Part shown: one piece after another, positions 47,901 through 60,434 of the stretch
How positions within the stretch are numbered: position 1 is the first letter of the stretch
Layout: each line of letters starts with the position of its first letter
Origin: Panicum virgatum
Lineage: Eukaryota; Streptophyta; Magnoliopsida; Poales; Poaceae
NCBI RefSeq assembly: GCF_016808335.1
Contig: NC_053141.1
Location: 3,547,326-3,611,325, forward strand
Direction: 5' to 3'
Length of the DNA: 64,000 nucleotides
Position numbers and translations under genes: made by a program
The notes under the pieces: model-generated
What the model saw: the letters and a program-made list of their open reading frames with translations, nothing else
Database searches by the model: none
Told to the model about the DNA's origin: nothing

Positions 47901-48264
47901 GTTTCAAACATACAAAAAAGAATATACATTTCTTTTGAGGGATAAAAAAGAATATACATAAAACTATGCTCTTGTGCAACAGCGACGTACGCAAAAATGG
48001 GCCTTCATTAGGGCCCAGTACTTTTTCCGCAATTAGTGTTTAACATTTTTTTTAAAAAAAAACTTAAGCAAACGGGCCGCGCTTCCAGCTTCCGCGTTGG
48101 CTTCCGCGCGCGCTGCGCCCTCCCGCGGTCCCGCCCGCCGATGCTTTCTGCGATGTGGTCGCGTGAAGTCGCTTAAAGCGACAAATAGACGCCCCCTGAA
48201 TTGAACCACCCGGCCGCGTTGACAGCCCATCGTCGTCTCCCATGAGTCTCTCTCTCTCTCTGGA
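47901..48264. other. GC-rich DNA replacing the LHT-B promoter and first exon
   Basis: In LHT-A, intron 1 is preceded by exon 1 and a TATA promoter. Here sequence related to intron 1 begins near 48265 (TTTTGCCGGCCCTGGCCGCA compared with TTGCCGGCCATGGCGTC in LHT-A). Upstream there is unrelated GC-rich DNA with no equivalent ATG exon or TATAAA box. Confidence 0.5.
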
Positions 48265-48934
48265 TCGATCTTGTTTTGCCGGCCCTGGCCGCATCTTCTT
48301 GTTCATCTCGGTCGAACTTTGTTTACCACGGTAACGACGCAAAACTGCATTCATCAACGTGTGTTCCGGAAGCTGTCTTTGCAATGCAGATATCCTGATT
48401 ATTTCAAAGATTTTGAGGAAAAGAAACGAAACTCACACTAGGATTATTGTGTCTCTTTGCCCGTGCTTGTTCTTCCGATACATGCGAAACGCTCCATTTA
48501 ATCTTCCTTTTCCTTTTTCTCTGTCTTTTTTTTTGTTAAGTGAAAATGTGAGATCATACACCTGCAGATTCATAGGATCGGTGGGATACTTTTGCCTTAA
48601 TTGCGAGATTTTCCTTTTTTGTGAATAAAGAATTAATTAGCCGTTACCACCCTGCAGGTCTTACTTGAGATGTAGTATTAATTTCCTTACTGTTACTTGC
48701 CATAACTTTTACAGCGATTTAATTATATATCGTTTCCACGCTCCAATTCTCCGGTAATTCACTCTTGATTTACATACACATATTTTTTAACTAACGTGGC
48801 GAAAAGAAACTGGCACTAGTTTTCATCTCACTTACATTCAAAAATTCAAAGATGCACTTTGATCCTGCTATTTGCCTGCCCGAGTAAAACTGCTACTCAA
48901 GTTTTGCGTGTGATCAACCAAAAGCTTGTCTAGC

Positions 48935-51106
48935 ATGCCAGCTAACAACAACAATGGCAAAAACTTGCAGGATGAGGAGAGGAGTGCTGGTGAGAAGGCG
49001 ATCGACGACTGGCTCCCAATCACCTCATCCAGGAACGCCAAGTGGTGGTACTCTGCGTTCCACAATGTGACCGCCATGGTTGGTGCTGGCGTGCTGAGCC
49101 TTCCTTATGCCATGTCTGAGCTCGGCTGGTACGTGTGCGGTCTTGCTGCAACTACAATGGCAATCACCATCACTTGTCTGATCGATGATGATCAATTCAA
49201 TCATCTCCACATTCATCGTGAAGACTAATCCTTTTTTATGATTTTTTCCATCACAATTTTACAGGGGACTAGGCACTGCGGTGCTTATATTGTCGTGGAT
49301 CATCACCTTGTACACGATGTGGCAGATGGTGGAGATGCACGAGATGGTGCCGGGGAAGCGGTTCGACCGGTACCATGAGCTTGGGCAGCACGCGTTTGGT
49401 CAGAAGCTGGGGCTGTGGATCGTTGTGCCACAGCAGCTCATCGTCGAGGTGGGTGGGGACATCGTCTTCACGCGGTCACTGGAGGCAAGTCGCTGAAGAA
49501 GTTCCATGACGTGATCTGCGACAACAAATGCAAGGACATCAAGCTCACCTACTTCATCATGATCTTTGCCTCTTGCCACTTCGTCCTCTCCCTGCTCCCC
49601 AACATCAACTCCATCTCTGGCGTCTCCCTCGCGGCTGCTGTCATGTCACTGAGGTACCATTTCAATTACCCACTTCAGTGTTGTAACAGACCTAACATTT
49701 TCCTAAAGACTTTGTATTGCTGGAACGATCACTCACATGACTACTGCTTATGCCATGCAGTTACTCAACAATCGCTTGGGGAGCATCGGTGCATAAGGGG
49801 AAGTTGCCGAATGTGGACTACCACATTCCGGCAACAACGACACCAGAGAAGGTGTTCAACTTCTTTGGGGCATTGGGGGATGTGGCGTTCGCATACGCGG
49901 GACACAATGTGGTGCTTGAGATCCAGGCCACCATCCCATCGGCGCCAGAGAATCCGTCCAAACCCATGTGGAGGGGTGTCGTCGTTGCCTACATCATGGT
50001 TGCAATCTGCTACTTCCCTGTCTCTTTCATTGGATATTGGGACTTTGGCAACCAAGTCGATGACAACATCCTCATCACCCTCAACAAGCCAAAGTGGCTC
50101 ATCGCCCTTGCCAACATGATGGTCGTCATCCATGTCATTGGCAGCTACCAGGTACATGCATACTAGCTAGGGAGTAGGGACATCCATATATATAACAGCT
50201 AGAGCATTTATTTTGTGGTGATTGAGTTATTGTCTTCAGAATCTCCTCTGTCGCTCTCTGTTATAGACATGCATGCAGCTCCTCATTTCAGTCGTCTCTT
50301 CCATGTAACACTGGTGCATGGAACTAAACTTTTTACCATCTTTGAACTAAATGTTCTTGTTGCAGATTTTTGCGATGCCAGTGTTTTATATGATAGAGAC
50401 GATCCTGGTGAAGAAGTTGCGTTTCCCCCCTGGTCTTGCTCTTCATTTAATTGCCCGGACCACATATGTTGGTAATGTTGCCTTCTGAAATCTGAACTGA
50501 ACTTCTCAGTCTAAACTTCCCATCAAGTTTGACAACATTGATAGCCCCACTGATTAAACTGGGTGTCAACTTCTGCAGCCTTCACAACATTTATAGCCAT
50601 CACCATCCCCTTCTTTGGTGGATTGCTTGGTTTCCTTGGTGGATTCGCCTTTGCACCGACAACATATTTCGTAAGCTCCCATTGATCCACATTACCAGCA
50701 TTTTGAGAATATCATAGAAAGTGCAACTGAATTGTCTATTTCAAACACAAAAGTTGCACTATGTAGTGTACTATAACTCCCCATCAAGTCAATAGTAATT
50801 TGATCTGGGACCTACTAAAATCTCTCTTGTTTCTACAAGCTTCCCTGCATCATATGGCTTGCAATCTATAAGCCCAAAAGGTTTAGCCTCTCATGGTTTA
50901 CCAACTGGGTAAGAAACTTTTGCAAACCAATCCCTTTCTTTCTTTCTGCAACAGAATGTCCCTGAGTGGCCATTTTTACTTAATTATCTATTTCTCCATG
51001 TTTTCAGGTCTGCATTGTTCTTGGAGTGATCCTGATGATCCTGGCACCGATTGGAGCACTCCGGCAGATCATCTTATCTGCCAAGACATACCGATTCTAC
51101 TCGTAA
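48935..51106 (+). pseudogene. LHT1-type transporter, LHT-B, frameshifted and missing exon 1
   Basis: Exon equivalents are 48971-49128 (or from an ATG at 48935), 49265-49653, 49761-50151, 50366-50471, 50579-50670, 50840-50908 and 51008-51106, all with intact GT-AG borders. The second listed exon is 389 nt against 387 in LHT-A and LHT-D. Two extra bases near 49464-49474 (TCTTCACGCGGTC for TGTACATGGTC) shift the frame, and a TGA follows at 49494-49496, about 40% of the way through. One Lys codon is missing in PSK-PMW. The remaining exons still read a near-complete LHT ([45 protein letters not shown]). The promoter and first exon are absent. No functional transporter is expected. The decay looks recent, because only one reading-frame lesion is visible. 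Confidence 0.87.
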
Positions 51107-51749
51107 ACTATCTTCTGAGTTGTCAACATTCAAGAACTCAATCACAGTGTCTACTGCAAGTTGCTAGTTGTCCCAAAGAGAAAAGGAGAGGCTCCTAGAA
51201 CGAAACCTTGTTCAGAGGCATGTTGTGAGTCCTCACTTATGAATCACATTGAAAGGTCCATAGAGGGTTAGTCATATACATATGTACCTTTTCGCTATAT
51301 TCTAGGGTGAACTTGGATGTGTGTGCATATGGGAGAATGGATGTTTTTTTTGGTTTCTATTGTTTAAAAGGTCAAATCTGCTGGTAAGTTTTGATGCATA
51401 CTGTCCTTTTACATGATGAAGCTACACAGCCTGTTCAGAGTTCTATGCTCTAGGTATGACAATGATCTGATAGATCGTCTCAATCATGATTTTCCAGATG
51501 CAACATAGTTTCATGCTGGCTGCGATATGTTAACAGTCTACATTAAACCATGGGATGCATATCTTGGTTTACCATGTACATATAGGTACCCAATATCTAG
51601 ATAGTTTGATAGCCATATGGTGGAAAAATTGCGTGAGTTATGTTCAAATCCAAAAGGAATGAGCATTACAATATTTTCCGTCTTTGTTAAGTTTTATTGC
51701 AGTGGATCTTTAGAACTGGAACAGCCCAAAGGGTCACTAGAGGAGGAGA
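51107..51749. other. LHT-B 3' flank
   Basis: Probable 3' UTR remnant and intergenic DNA; nothing else recognised. Confidence 0.35.
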
Positions 51750-51754
51750 AATTC

Positions 51755-53675
51755 TGAGGGACCGAAAGGGCGACCAGAGGGGGGTGAATGGGAGCCAATA
51801 AAAAAATTTCTTGCAAAAGAAAGCTCCGGCTAAGTCCCAAAGCACACACCCAACCCTAGAATTCTAGGCGAAGCGTGGAGTAGCTATGAAAGAACTAAAC
51901 CAACACAAAACAACTCTAGGAACAAGCGCGAAGAAATGCGGAAGAAAACAGCGAGACGAAGCTGCTGAAAACACACACGGTATATACACCGGTTGAACCG
52001 ACGTGCACAGGGGCACCTCGTCGGTTTAACCGACGCACAAAGTCGGCAGCACTAGAGAAACGTTCACCGGTTGATCCGACGTTCAGGTTTGAACACCGTC
52101 GGTTCAACCGGTAGCACGCACCGGATGATCCGACAAAATCCAAATGCAACGCCGGTGCAGTTGTCCAGAGGAGCGTCAAATCGAAAAGGGTTGAGCACCG
52201 GTTAAACCGACGTTAAGGATAATCTTCACGTCCGTTGAACGGGCAAAACAGCTAGCACCTCAGTAACGTCGGTTGATCCGATGCATGTAGTTACTAATGC
52301 ACCGGTGCAACCAAAAACCTAGGTCGAAAACCCTAACGCAGAACAGCCTACTCACCGGTTGAACCGACGCAACATGACCACAAGCGTCGGTTTAACCGGT
52401 GATAGGCAAAACCTCTGTTCGAGTCCAGAAATGATGTTCCAGTCCGCGCCTCGCCCAAAAATTAGATGATCGAGGAATCAAATCAAGTCCAAATCTCACC
52501 AAACTTCGTAGACACGATCACATAGAACTTGTGAACTTGTCCACGGAAGGAATCGACGAATCACTCCATGGTTTGGGAGGAACCGAAGAAATTCCGAGCA
52601 AGATTGGGGTTTTCTCAAGAACGCAATAACTTTGATTCGGGGGGGGGGGGGGGCTCGTGATTCCGGTGGGTATAGCACTAGGCTAGATGGTTTTGAATCA
52701 CTACAAAGAGTCACGAAATCATCTAGAATCAATCCATCAACTCATGCTCATAAATCGACAAAAGAAAATCGAAATTCAATCAAACGAGACACAAGATGAA
52801 CAAGAACGAGATGAATTCAAAACCCCGAAGGGCACAAGGAGGGAAGGGCCTCCTTTCCTAATCAATCTCAGTACAAAATCCTCAATAATCCATGGCTAAA
52901 AACCTACCCTAGAGAGGAGAAGGAAGGAACCAGCAACGAGAAAGAGGAGGGCGCCAGCCAGGGGGAGGTGGCGTGCTGTCCAGGCAAGAGAGAGAGAGGG
53001 GGGAGAGGGGGTTTTTAACCCCAACAACTCTCAACCCAAAAGACTAAACTACCCCTAGACTCAATTAGACACTAGAAAGCCCGTAGGGGCAAAACTAGAA
53101 AATGATACAAGGACTCATCCGACGGTCGAGATTCTTTCTTCGAGTCGAAGTCTTCTCCACGATGCCGCCGTGTGGATGAAGATCCGGTTCACGGTTTTGG
53201 GGGTCCGCGAAATCCGGGTAGGTGGCCGGTTTTGAGAAAACCGCCAAAACTCCACGCGCGGGAAGATTCCCGCCTCCAACGCCGTGGCCCTAGACGCCGT
53301 TCCCGCCTCGCCCTTCTGACGGCCCTAGACGCCGCCCGACGCCCGTCACCTCCTCGCCCGCAGCGAGGCCCTAGACGCCCGTCGCCTCTGTCAGTCCCGA
53401 GACCGACGCCTGTGCCTCCACGACTTGGCGTCTTCAACCGTCGTCCGCCTGCTTGGTTTTGTGGCGCAAACCAAGAAACCCGCCTTCCGTCGCCGCTTGC
53501 GCCCTCGATTCAGGAGTGGACACCACAGCTGCCGCCCGGCCTGAGCTCCTCCATGGCAACTCTCCGTCGACACTCGACGCCCGTGTACCTGCAATCCAAA
53601 GACCAAGTGCATGATCACATCGCACGGTTGACAATTCACTCATCACAAGCAGGATAGAGTACTCAACATTCCTCA
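51755..53675. mobile_element. solo LTR, family 1 copy 2
   Basis: It starts TGAGGGACCG and ends CATTCCTCA like the copy at 14467-17814, but without the nested insertion (1921 bp). The flanks AATTC (51750-51754) and AATTT (53676-53680) are a 5-bp duplication with one change. It contains numerous CACCGGTTGAACCGACG-type motifs between 51980 and 52410 and a 15-base G run at 52639-52653. The open frame at 53172-53657 lies inside the LTR and matches the corresponding LTR region of copy 1, so it is not a gene. Confidence 0.85.
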
Positions 53676-53680
53676 AATTT

Positions 53681-54762
53681 AACCTTCGTTTCACAACTGT
53701 GTCGTGGCACGCTTTAAGAGAAAAGGAGTTTACATACTAAGCAGGTTGTTGTATGCAGAGGATAGCGCAGCCACAAAACTTGGTTGATTGTACAAAGAAA
53801 CGTTAGCGACCTGACCTGAGCTAAAAACCTGAACAAATTCCGACAATAGGGAAGGCTGAATCTTTTGTTGAGATTCAGTGATGGCTGGATCTTCTAGTGC
53901 AGTGGAAGCAACAGCCAACAGCGACCAAAACACAAATACACTGAAGATTGGATAAACCGTTGGGCAGGCTGAATGTACAGGTGCACCAAAAGAAAGCTAG
54001 GCAAGAACTAGCAATAAAGGTCGGATGATCCGAAGTTGCATGAAAAAAAAGGTTGTGTAATGAGATTTTTAAGAAGCGATAAGAAAAAAGCCTTAACCAA
54101 ATCAACTCCAAATTTATGAAATTCAAATCGTAATTTAAAAAGGAATTGATATTTCCCTAGCTAGGTGATCCATAAAAAAGGATCGATATTTAGCCATCAA
54201 TTTCACAGATGAAGGTGATCCATCGAAAACGAACGAGATTCACTACCTAGAAATGGGAGTACATATTTGGAAAAACTCTAAATTGAAGTGCTTGTGAGTG
54301 GATTGGGTCAAAAGATGGTCCAGGTGTATTTTAACATGTTCTGTCACAAAGATTCATACTGAATTTTATCGCAAATCAAAGTAAAATCTGAAGAACGGAA
54401 ATTCAAAGAAAATAGAAAAAAATCCTAAACATGAGATTTAGAAGCAAAGGATTATAAAGGCATGTTTTTGACAAAAAAACTAAATTGGACAGAGCTCAAC
54501 ACATATTCAACAGTGCATAAGTTTTTGACCACATACTCCCTCATGATTCACGAAGATCAAAATATGAGAGTTCTCTCATCTTTCCGCTCCCTTCTTTCTT
54601 GATGCACTCCATAGCCAAGACCATAGCTAGGTTTCTTGATGTCTAACACAAGTTAAAAACCACCGGAGATTAGTCTCATGGTTTGGAAGCATGGCAGAAA
54701 GGGATTATCCTTCAGGTTCCAAATAGAAGTTAAAAAAAATAGTTGAGTGAAAAGATTCTAAG
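53681..54762. other. intergenic DNA
   Basis: No gene, RNA or bounded repeat was recognised. Confidence 0.4.
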
Positions 54763-54770
54763 AACTTCTA

Positions 54771-55392
54771 AGAGAAAAGTCTGGTTTACACCATCAAACT
54801 ATCACAAAAGTTTAATTTTCAACCTTCAACTACAAAACCGGATAACAAAGGTCATCCAACAGTTTAAACCGGGAAAATTTGGCCCCTTAGGTGGTTTTGA
54901 AGATAATTTTTGTGAGAATTAAAAATATTCAATTTTGAACTAAAAAAATTACAAGTAATTTATTTTAAATCAGAAAAATGCAAAATGGGTATCAAAAGTT
55001 TTCTAAAAATGTAACATATCTATTGGCATGATACTTTTCATTTCTTCATATCCAATTTTTTTTATTTTCATAATATTTGATTGCTTGTAGTTATGTCTAT
55101 TATTTTTAATTAACCAAGATTCAAATAGAGCAATAATAGATAGGTTACATTTTTACAAAAAAAACTGATACTAATATCAAATTTTTATGATTTAAAATGA
55201 ATTATTTTTATTTTTTTAGATCTAATTAGAATTTTCTTTAATTTTTGAAAAATACAAAACCAACTTGGAAACCATCTCAAATGCCAAATTTGCCTAGTTT
55301 CGATAGTTGGATGGCTTATGTTATCCGGTTCTGTAGTTGAAGGTTGAAACGGACTTCTATGATAGTTTGAGGATATAATTTGGACTTTCCCC
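54771..55392. mobile_element. long-TIR element, 622 bp, 8-bp TSD
   Basis: The arms are inverted over about 130 bp or more: TCAAACTATCACAAAAGT and CAACCTTCAACTACAAAACC on the left match the complements of the right arm (…GGTTCTGTAGTTGAAGGTTG… and …GATAGTTTGAGG…). AACTTCTA is duplicated at 54763-54770 and 55393-55400. The interior is AT-rich and non-coding. The termini (AGAGAAAAGTC, complement GGGGAAAGTCC) are common in grasses. Assignment to hAT or Mutator is open because the duplication is 8 bp. Confidence 0.75.
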
Positions 55393-55400
55393 AACTTCTA

Positions 55401-56213
55401 TTAATTTCACTAAACTCTATTTTGCCACGGCACTAGTTGTCCTTGTCCCACGCCCAAATCTGCCAGTGTCAACATAGAGTTGAGTGAAAGGCTCTAAGAA
55501 CTACTGCATCATGCAATTCCCATGTCCAGTCTCAGTTCCAAGTTTCGTCAGCAACTTTACCAGTTTCACCGGAGGCCGATTATTGTTGGAAGCATGCTAG
55601 CATTTCCACGGGAAGCAAAGTCCGAGACTGCTTTAATCAAACTACAATACATGTTCACATGAATTCAACGAATAATCACTCACTATCAGTTAGATGTAGA
55701 TCGTCTTCCGTGTTTACTATTCTTTTGCGTACGGTGACGCCCTAACTGCCAGAGAGAACAGCAAGGCCAGATCACTCCTAGTCAAGTCGCTGATGCATCA
55801 AGCAGAGACTTGTGTGCAACCAGGGAGTCTCCTCGCAAATTCCCACGCAATACGGACCGTCCGATCGAACAAAACCGTCCCTGTTTCCTGCTACGGCCGT
55901 TTCATCGACGTTTCGTCAAGCAAAACTGCAAGGGTTAGAAAGGGGGAGATCCGAATTCAGACAGGCCGTCGCTTTCGGTATCAGGCAGATTGCATTGGGG
56001 TTGCAAGTTCAACGACGAAACTCGACGGCGCGTGGCACGCTTGACTTTTATTCTTTCTAGACTAGATAGAGGTCACAAATTTTACCGCGTATTGTATGGT
56101 GAAGACGTGACAGATGTACACGACTTGTCACGTTATTAGACTGCAACGTGACCTTTGTCCAGGTGAGTACACACTGAGAGCAGCAGCAAGCATGCAGGAG
56201 TATCTTCCCTGCA
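55401..56213. other. intergenic DNA
   Basis: Overlapping open frames at 55793-56060 have no recognisable domain. Nothing else was supported. Confidence 0.35.
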
Positions 56214-56215
56214 TA

Positions 56216-56454
56216 CTCCTTCCGTCCTAAAATATAAGGTATCTTACTTTGTCCCTGTCGAAGTAGTCTAAATTTGACTAAGTTTATTGAAAAGAGCAAT
56301 AATATTTTGAATGTCAAATCAGAATAATTATTAGATCCACCGTGAAATACATTTTTATTATTTTTACTTATTTGATATGTTATTAAATTCGGTCTAACTT
56401 GGACTATTTTGACTTAGAACAAAGCAAAATACTTTACATTTCAGGATGGAAGAG
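56216..56454. mobile_element. Stowaway MITE, 239 bp, TA target
   Basis: The left end CTCCTTCCGTCCTAAAATAT and right end TTTCAGGATGGAAGAG are inverted, with TA on each side (56214-56215, 56455-56456). It lies about 260 bp upstream of the LHT-C TATA box. Confidence 0.88.
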
Positions 56455-56710
56455 TACCAGCTATTAAATGTAGGATGCTCTAAGACGACAGCAAAGGCAA
56501 AAGCAAAATACCATTGAAAGTGTTCACTTATATTAGATTCTGCTGAGTTATTCAACGCAAATAAGCTTATCGGCAACGACAAACTGTTACTGAACGAACG
56601 CACCTGATGAGCCATCGGATGGAGATCGGACGGCCTGAACGGAGCCACGACGACCAATGCAAGGTGCTGGAGTCATCAGTTGCGCACCTTGTCTTCCTTT
56701 TGTCGCGCTC

Positions 56711-56716
56711 TATAAA
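56711..56716 (+). promoter_or_regulatory. TATA box of LHT-C
   Basis: TATAAA in GCTCTATAAAGAAGAG lies about 120 bp before the ATG. The preceding GATCGGACGGCC and GGAGCCACG blocks are also found upstream of LHT-D. Confidence 0.75.
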
Positions 56717-56834
56717 GAAGAGGAGCCTGCCTCGCGCCTCCACAGCTCCACTACCTCTCCTACCCCCTCCTCCACCTCTGTGGTCTCTAGCTACCTCCCT
56801 CTCCATTGCTCAAGTCGCCGCGGCATCCATTGCC

Positions 56835-58925
56835 ATGGCAGTCCAGCCTTCCATGGAGACGCAAGCGCCCGGGAATTCTTCTCCACCCAAGGTACTCCCA
56901 TCCGCATGATTTCAGTTTTTCAATTTCGTGATGATCGATGTCTGCACGACCATGCTCCATGCTGCCATATTTTTCTTCTTGTTCTTCTTTTGTTCATATA
57001 CGCACCTACTAAGATTTTGGAGACGAAAGGAGATCGACAGTTTTGGGACAAAAACAAAGTAGTAGTAGAGCTTTGCTTGTGCCTGTGATCAATAGAACTC
57101 TGGTTTAATGGCAAGAACTCGGATCGATCACAATTCACAGGATGGCAGGAGCGCCGAGGAGAAGGCTGTGGAGGACTGGCTCCCGATCAACGCGTCGCGG
57201 AACGCCAAGTGGTGGTACTCGGCGTTCCACAATGTCACGGCCATGGTCGGCGCCGGCGTGCTCGGCCTCCCCTACGCCATGTCCGAGCTCGGCTGGGGCG
57301 CCGGCATCGCCGTGCTGGTCCTGTCGTGGGTCATCACGCTGTACACGCTGTGGCAGATGGTGGAGATGCACGAGATGGTGCCGGGCCGGCGGTTCGACCG
57401 GTACCACGAGCTCGGGCAGTACGCCTTCGGCGAGAAGTTGGGCCTCTGGATCGTCGTGCCGCAGCAGCTGATCGTGGAGGTGGGCGTGAACATCGTGTAC
57501 ATGGTCACCGGGGGCACCTCGCTCAAGAAGTTCCACGACACCGTCTGCGAAGACTGCAAGAGCATCAAGCTCACCTACTTCATCATGATCTTCGCCTCCG
57601 TCCACTTCGTGCTCTCCCAGCTCCCCAACTTCAACTCCATCTCCGGCGTCTCCCTCGCCGCCGCCGTCATGTCGCTCAGGTACTGTAGCACATCCGGCAA
57701 ATCTATGAAAACGGCATGGAGCTCAAATGATCACTGACAAGAACATGAACACTACTACTCATGGCAGTTACTCCACGATCGCGTGGGGCGCGTCGGTGGA
57801 CAAGGGGAAGCTGGAGGACGTGGACTACAGCCTGCGGGCGACGACGACGCCGGGGAAGGTGTTCGGCTTCCTAGGGGCGCTGGGGACCGTGGCGTTCGCG
57901 TACGCGGGGCACAACGTGGTGCTGGAGATCCAGGCCACCATCCCGTCGACGCCGGAGAAGCCATCCAAGAAGCCCATGTGGCGGGGCGTCGTCGTCGCCT
58001 ACATCGTCGTCGCGGTGTGCTACTTCCCCGTCTCGCTCGTCGGCTACTGGGCCTTCGGCAACAGAGTTGACAGCGACATCCTCATCACGCTCTCCAGGCC
58101 AAAGTGGCTCATCGCCCTCGCCAACTTGATGGTCGTCATCCATGTCATCGGCAGCTACCAGGTACATTCAGGTGCCTGCTTCCAAGTCTTGCAGGTACAA
58201 GGAACTCAGTACTGTATCACCTCTGAACTGATTGTTGTCGGTGACACAGATTTACGCGATGCCGGTGTTCGACATGATAGAGACGGTGCTGGTGAAGAGA
58301 CTAAAATTCCCTCCAGGCCTGACGCTCCGGCTGATTGCTCGGACTGTCTATGTCGGTAATGCCTCTGTCTGAAATGAGATCTTCAGTCTGAATTCCGAAA
58401 GACTGCTTACCATATGGGCCTCTCACCCTGAACAATAAGACTGATGAGATGCTTGTATGTGCAGCGTTCACAATGTTCATAGCAATCACCTTCCCTTTCT
58501 TTGATGGACTGCTCAGTTTCTTTGGTGGATTTGCATTCGCACCGACTACCTATTTCGTAAGCTCCCGTTGGTCGATTGTCCATTGTTTCTGCTAAAATGA
58601 TGGTGTGTTTTGATTTAAGAACTGTACGTAGCCTGAGAGCTGAGCAATTCTTGCTTGTTTATTCTGACAGCTTCCGTGCATTATGTGGCTTGCAATCTAC
58701 AAACCGAAAAGGTTCGGCCTCTCATGGTTCACTAACTGGGTAAGAACAACCGATAATCCAAACTCTCGTGTCTCAGCAGCTTAACTTGTTCTCTTCTGAG
58801 TTACCTGTGTTCTCCATATTCTTCAGATTTGCATTGTTCTTGGAGTGCTGCTGATGGTACTGGCGCCAATTGGAGGACTCCGGAATATCATTCTGAATGC
58901 AAAGACATACAAATTCTACCAGTAA
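56835..58925 (+). CDS. LHT1-type amino acid transporter, LHT-C
   Basis: Seven exons: 56835-56891, 57141-57679, 57768-58161, 58250-58355, 58465-58556, 58671-58739, 58827-58925. They total 1356 nt and give 451 residues. Start choice: the ATG at 56835 opens an exon ending PPK|GTACTC like LHT-A; a second ATG at 56853 would give MET-QAPG, closer to LHT-A's MGTQAPE. The exon at 57141-57679 equals exons 2 and 3 of LHT-A, so intron 2 is exactly missing ([10 protein letters not shown] is continuous). Motifs match LHT-A, with two changes in a conserved loop ([12 protein letters not shown] where LHT-A has [11 protein letters not shown]) and a C-terminus of KTYKFYQ. Exons are much more GC-rich at third positions than LHT-A. 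It is predicted to be a plasma-membrane proton/amino acid symporter. Confidence 0.9.
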
Positions 58926-59700
58926 ACATGATTAGCTAACACAAACACCTTGTTTTGACCTACAGTTAACAGGACTGCAGAATGTCTCGGATCATCATCA
59001 GCTGAAACCAGTTCTGGATTTGATACAGCTTGACACTACAATTTTTTTGGCACCACAAAAAACTCGTATTAAGTGGTGCAAGGAAACCGACTACTGTGTC
59101 TAATATGAGCCTTTTGGAAAGAAAAAATGGGAATGCCATGGCATCAATACAAATTTGGAACATGTTTCAGTTGATGACGCCTCTTGACATGTCCTGTTAG
59201 TTAGTGTTAAACTAGGAATTTGTGCTGAGTTAAACATATACATATTCTTGGGCAATTTTTGCTTTTATGCGCATAGACTAGGGAGAACAAATCCTGGTGG
59301 TTTGTTTTTCTTCCATCCAAAGTTCACTAATGTTTTGGAGTTGGAAGTTTGAAATAGTGCCAAGAATATGTTATTTGGGACTTGGGATTTGGCCTTTTCA
59401 TTTCATTTCATTCCTACTACTACATAGTAATGTTTCTTCTACTCAGCTATCCATTGGCTTCATACTTGGACTATCCTACGGAAGACAGCTTAGTGGGTTT
59501 GGTTGCAGCTGTTTTGCCCTTGTGGTCAAAGAGTGTTTTACCCAGGAATATGATGGTGGTCAGTCTTCGGATTGATAGCTATTAGCATGCATGTACTCTT
59601 TTGTTTCTTTTTTATTTTCTATCCTCCAAGATCTTGTATCATCTTGATGTAAATTGGAAATTAATAATATTTTTCTTATAATAAAACACACCAATCTTTC
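58926..59700. other. LHT-C 3' flank
   Basis: Probable 3' UTR followed by AT-rich DNA. A (CTTT)n-like tract lies near 59695-59712. Confidence 0.4.
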
Positions 59701-59739
59701 TTTCTTTCTTTCTCTTGAGAGCACTCATAACGTATACAA

Positions 59740-60430
59740 GTGAGATCTGACAAGTTTGCACTCAAGATTCAACTAGAGGGAAGTGAATAGCCTCTGGAAC
59801 AAAGATGGCCCCATTAGACCATTAATTGCATATAATTAGGACTAAATTTAATTGGTGAATATTTTTAGCCTTTTAGGTTTCACGGATGAAGTCCAAATAA
59901 CTCCAAGACCATCCAAAATCAAGTGATACAAGTTATAGCAAAAGAAAGTCGTCATAGTCAAAATTTAGAAATAGAATAATTTTAGCACGTCCAAATAACC
60001 AGATAAAATCCAAGGCACCGGATGATCCGCTAGTATCATTTTGTGAGCAGCGGATTAATAGATCAAACACCAGCATAAATTAAAACTTAATAGCATCAAG
60101 TGATCCGGTACTATATTTTTGTTGCACTAAGTGCTATACAATCCACCAGAAACGATGTCAAAGCTTGGAGTTGGGAACTCTTCATCACCGGATAATCTAC
60201 TAGGCGTTGGATTAATGCAGCGGATCAATGTGATTGATCCGAAGAACTCTCAAAAACCTCCAAAAGTTTTTTTAAGAACTCTCTTCAGCACCGGATGATC
60301 TGACACCTTAGGGGATGAAGCCGCATTGGGGAAATTTTGGACAGGGCATCCAACGGCTATAGGGTTCAGAAGGGGGCGCACGTCTACGAGTGTGGAATAG
60401 AGAGTCTCTTGACTAATTATTTTTGTAGTC
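59740..60430. repeat. decayed LTR-like sequence with CACCGGATGATCC motifs
   Basis: Blocks such as GGCACCGGATGATCCGCTAG, TCACCGGATAATCTACTAGG, CAGCGGATCAATGTGATTGA and GCACCGGATGATCTGAC recur, as in the two solo-LTR families elsewhere in the window. Neither end could be fixed, so this is a related but older or different family. Confidence 0.4.
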
Positions 60431-60434
60431 ACAG

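Noticed and set aside
57135..58167. long minus-strand and alternative-frame open frames opposite LHT-C
   Set aside because: They are shadows of the high-GC LHT-C exons, whose plus frame matches the transporter family throughout.
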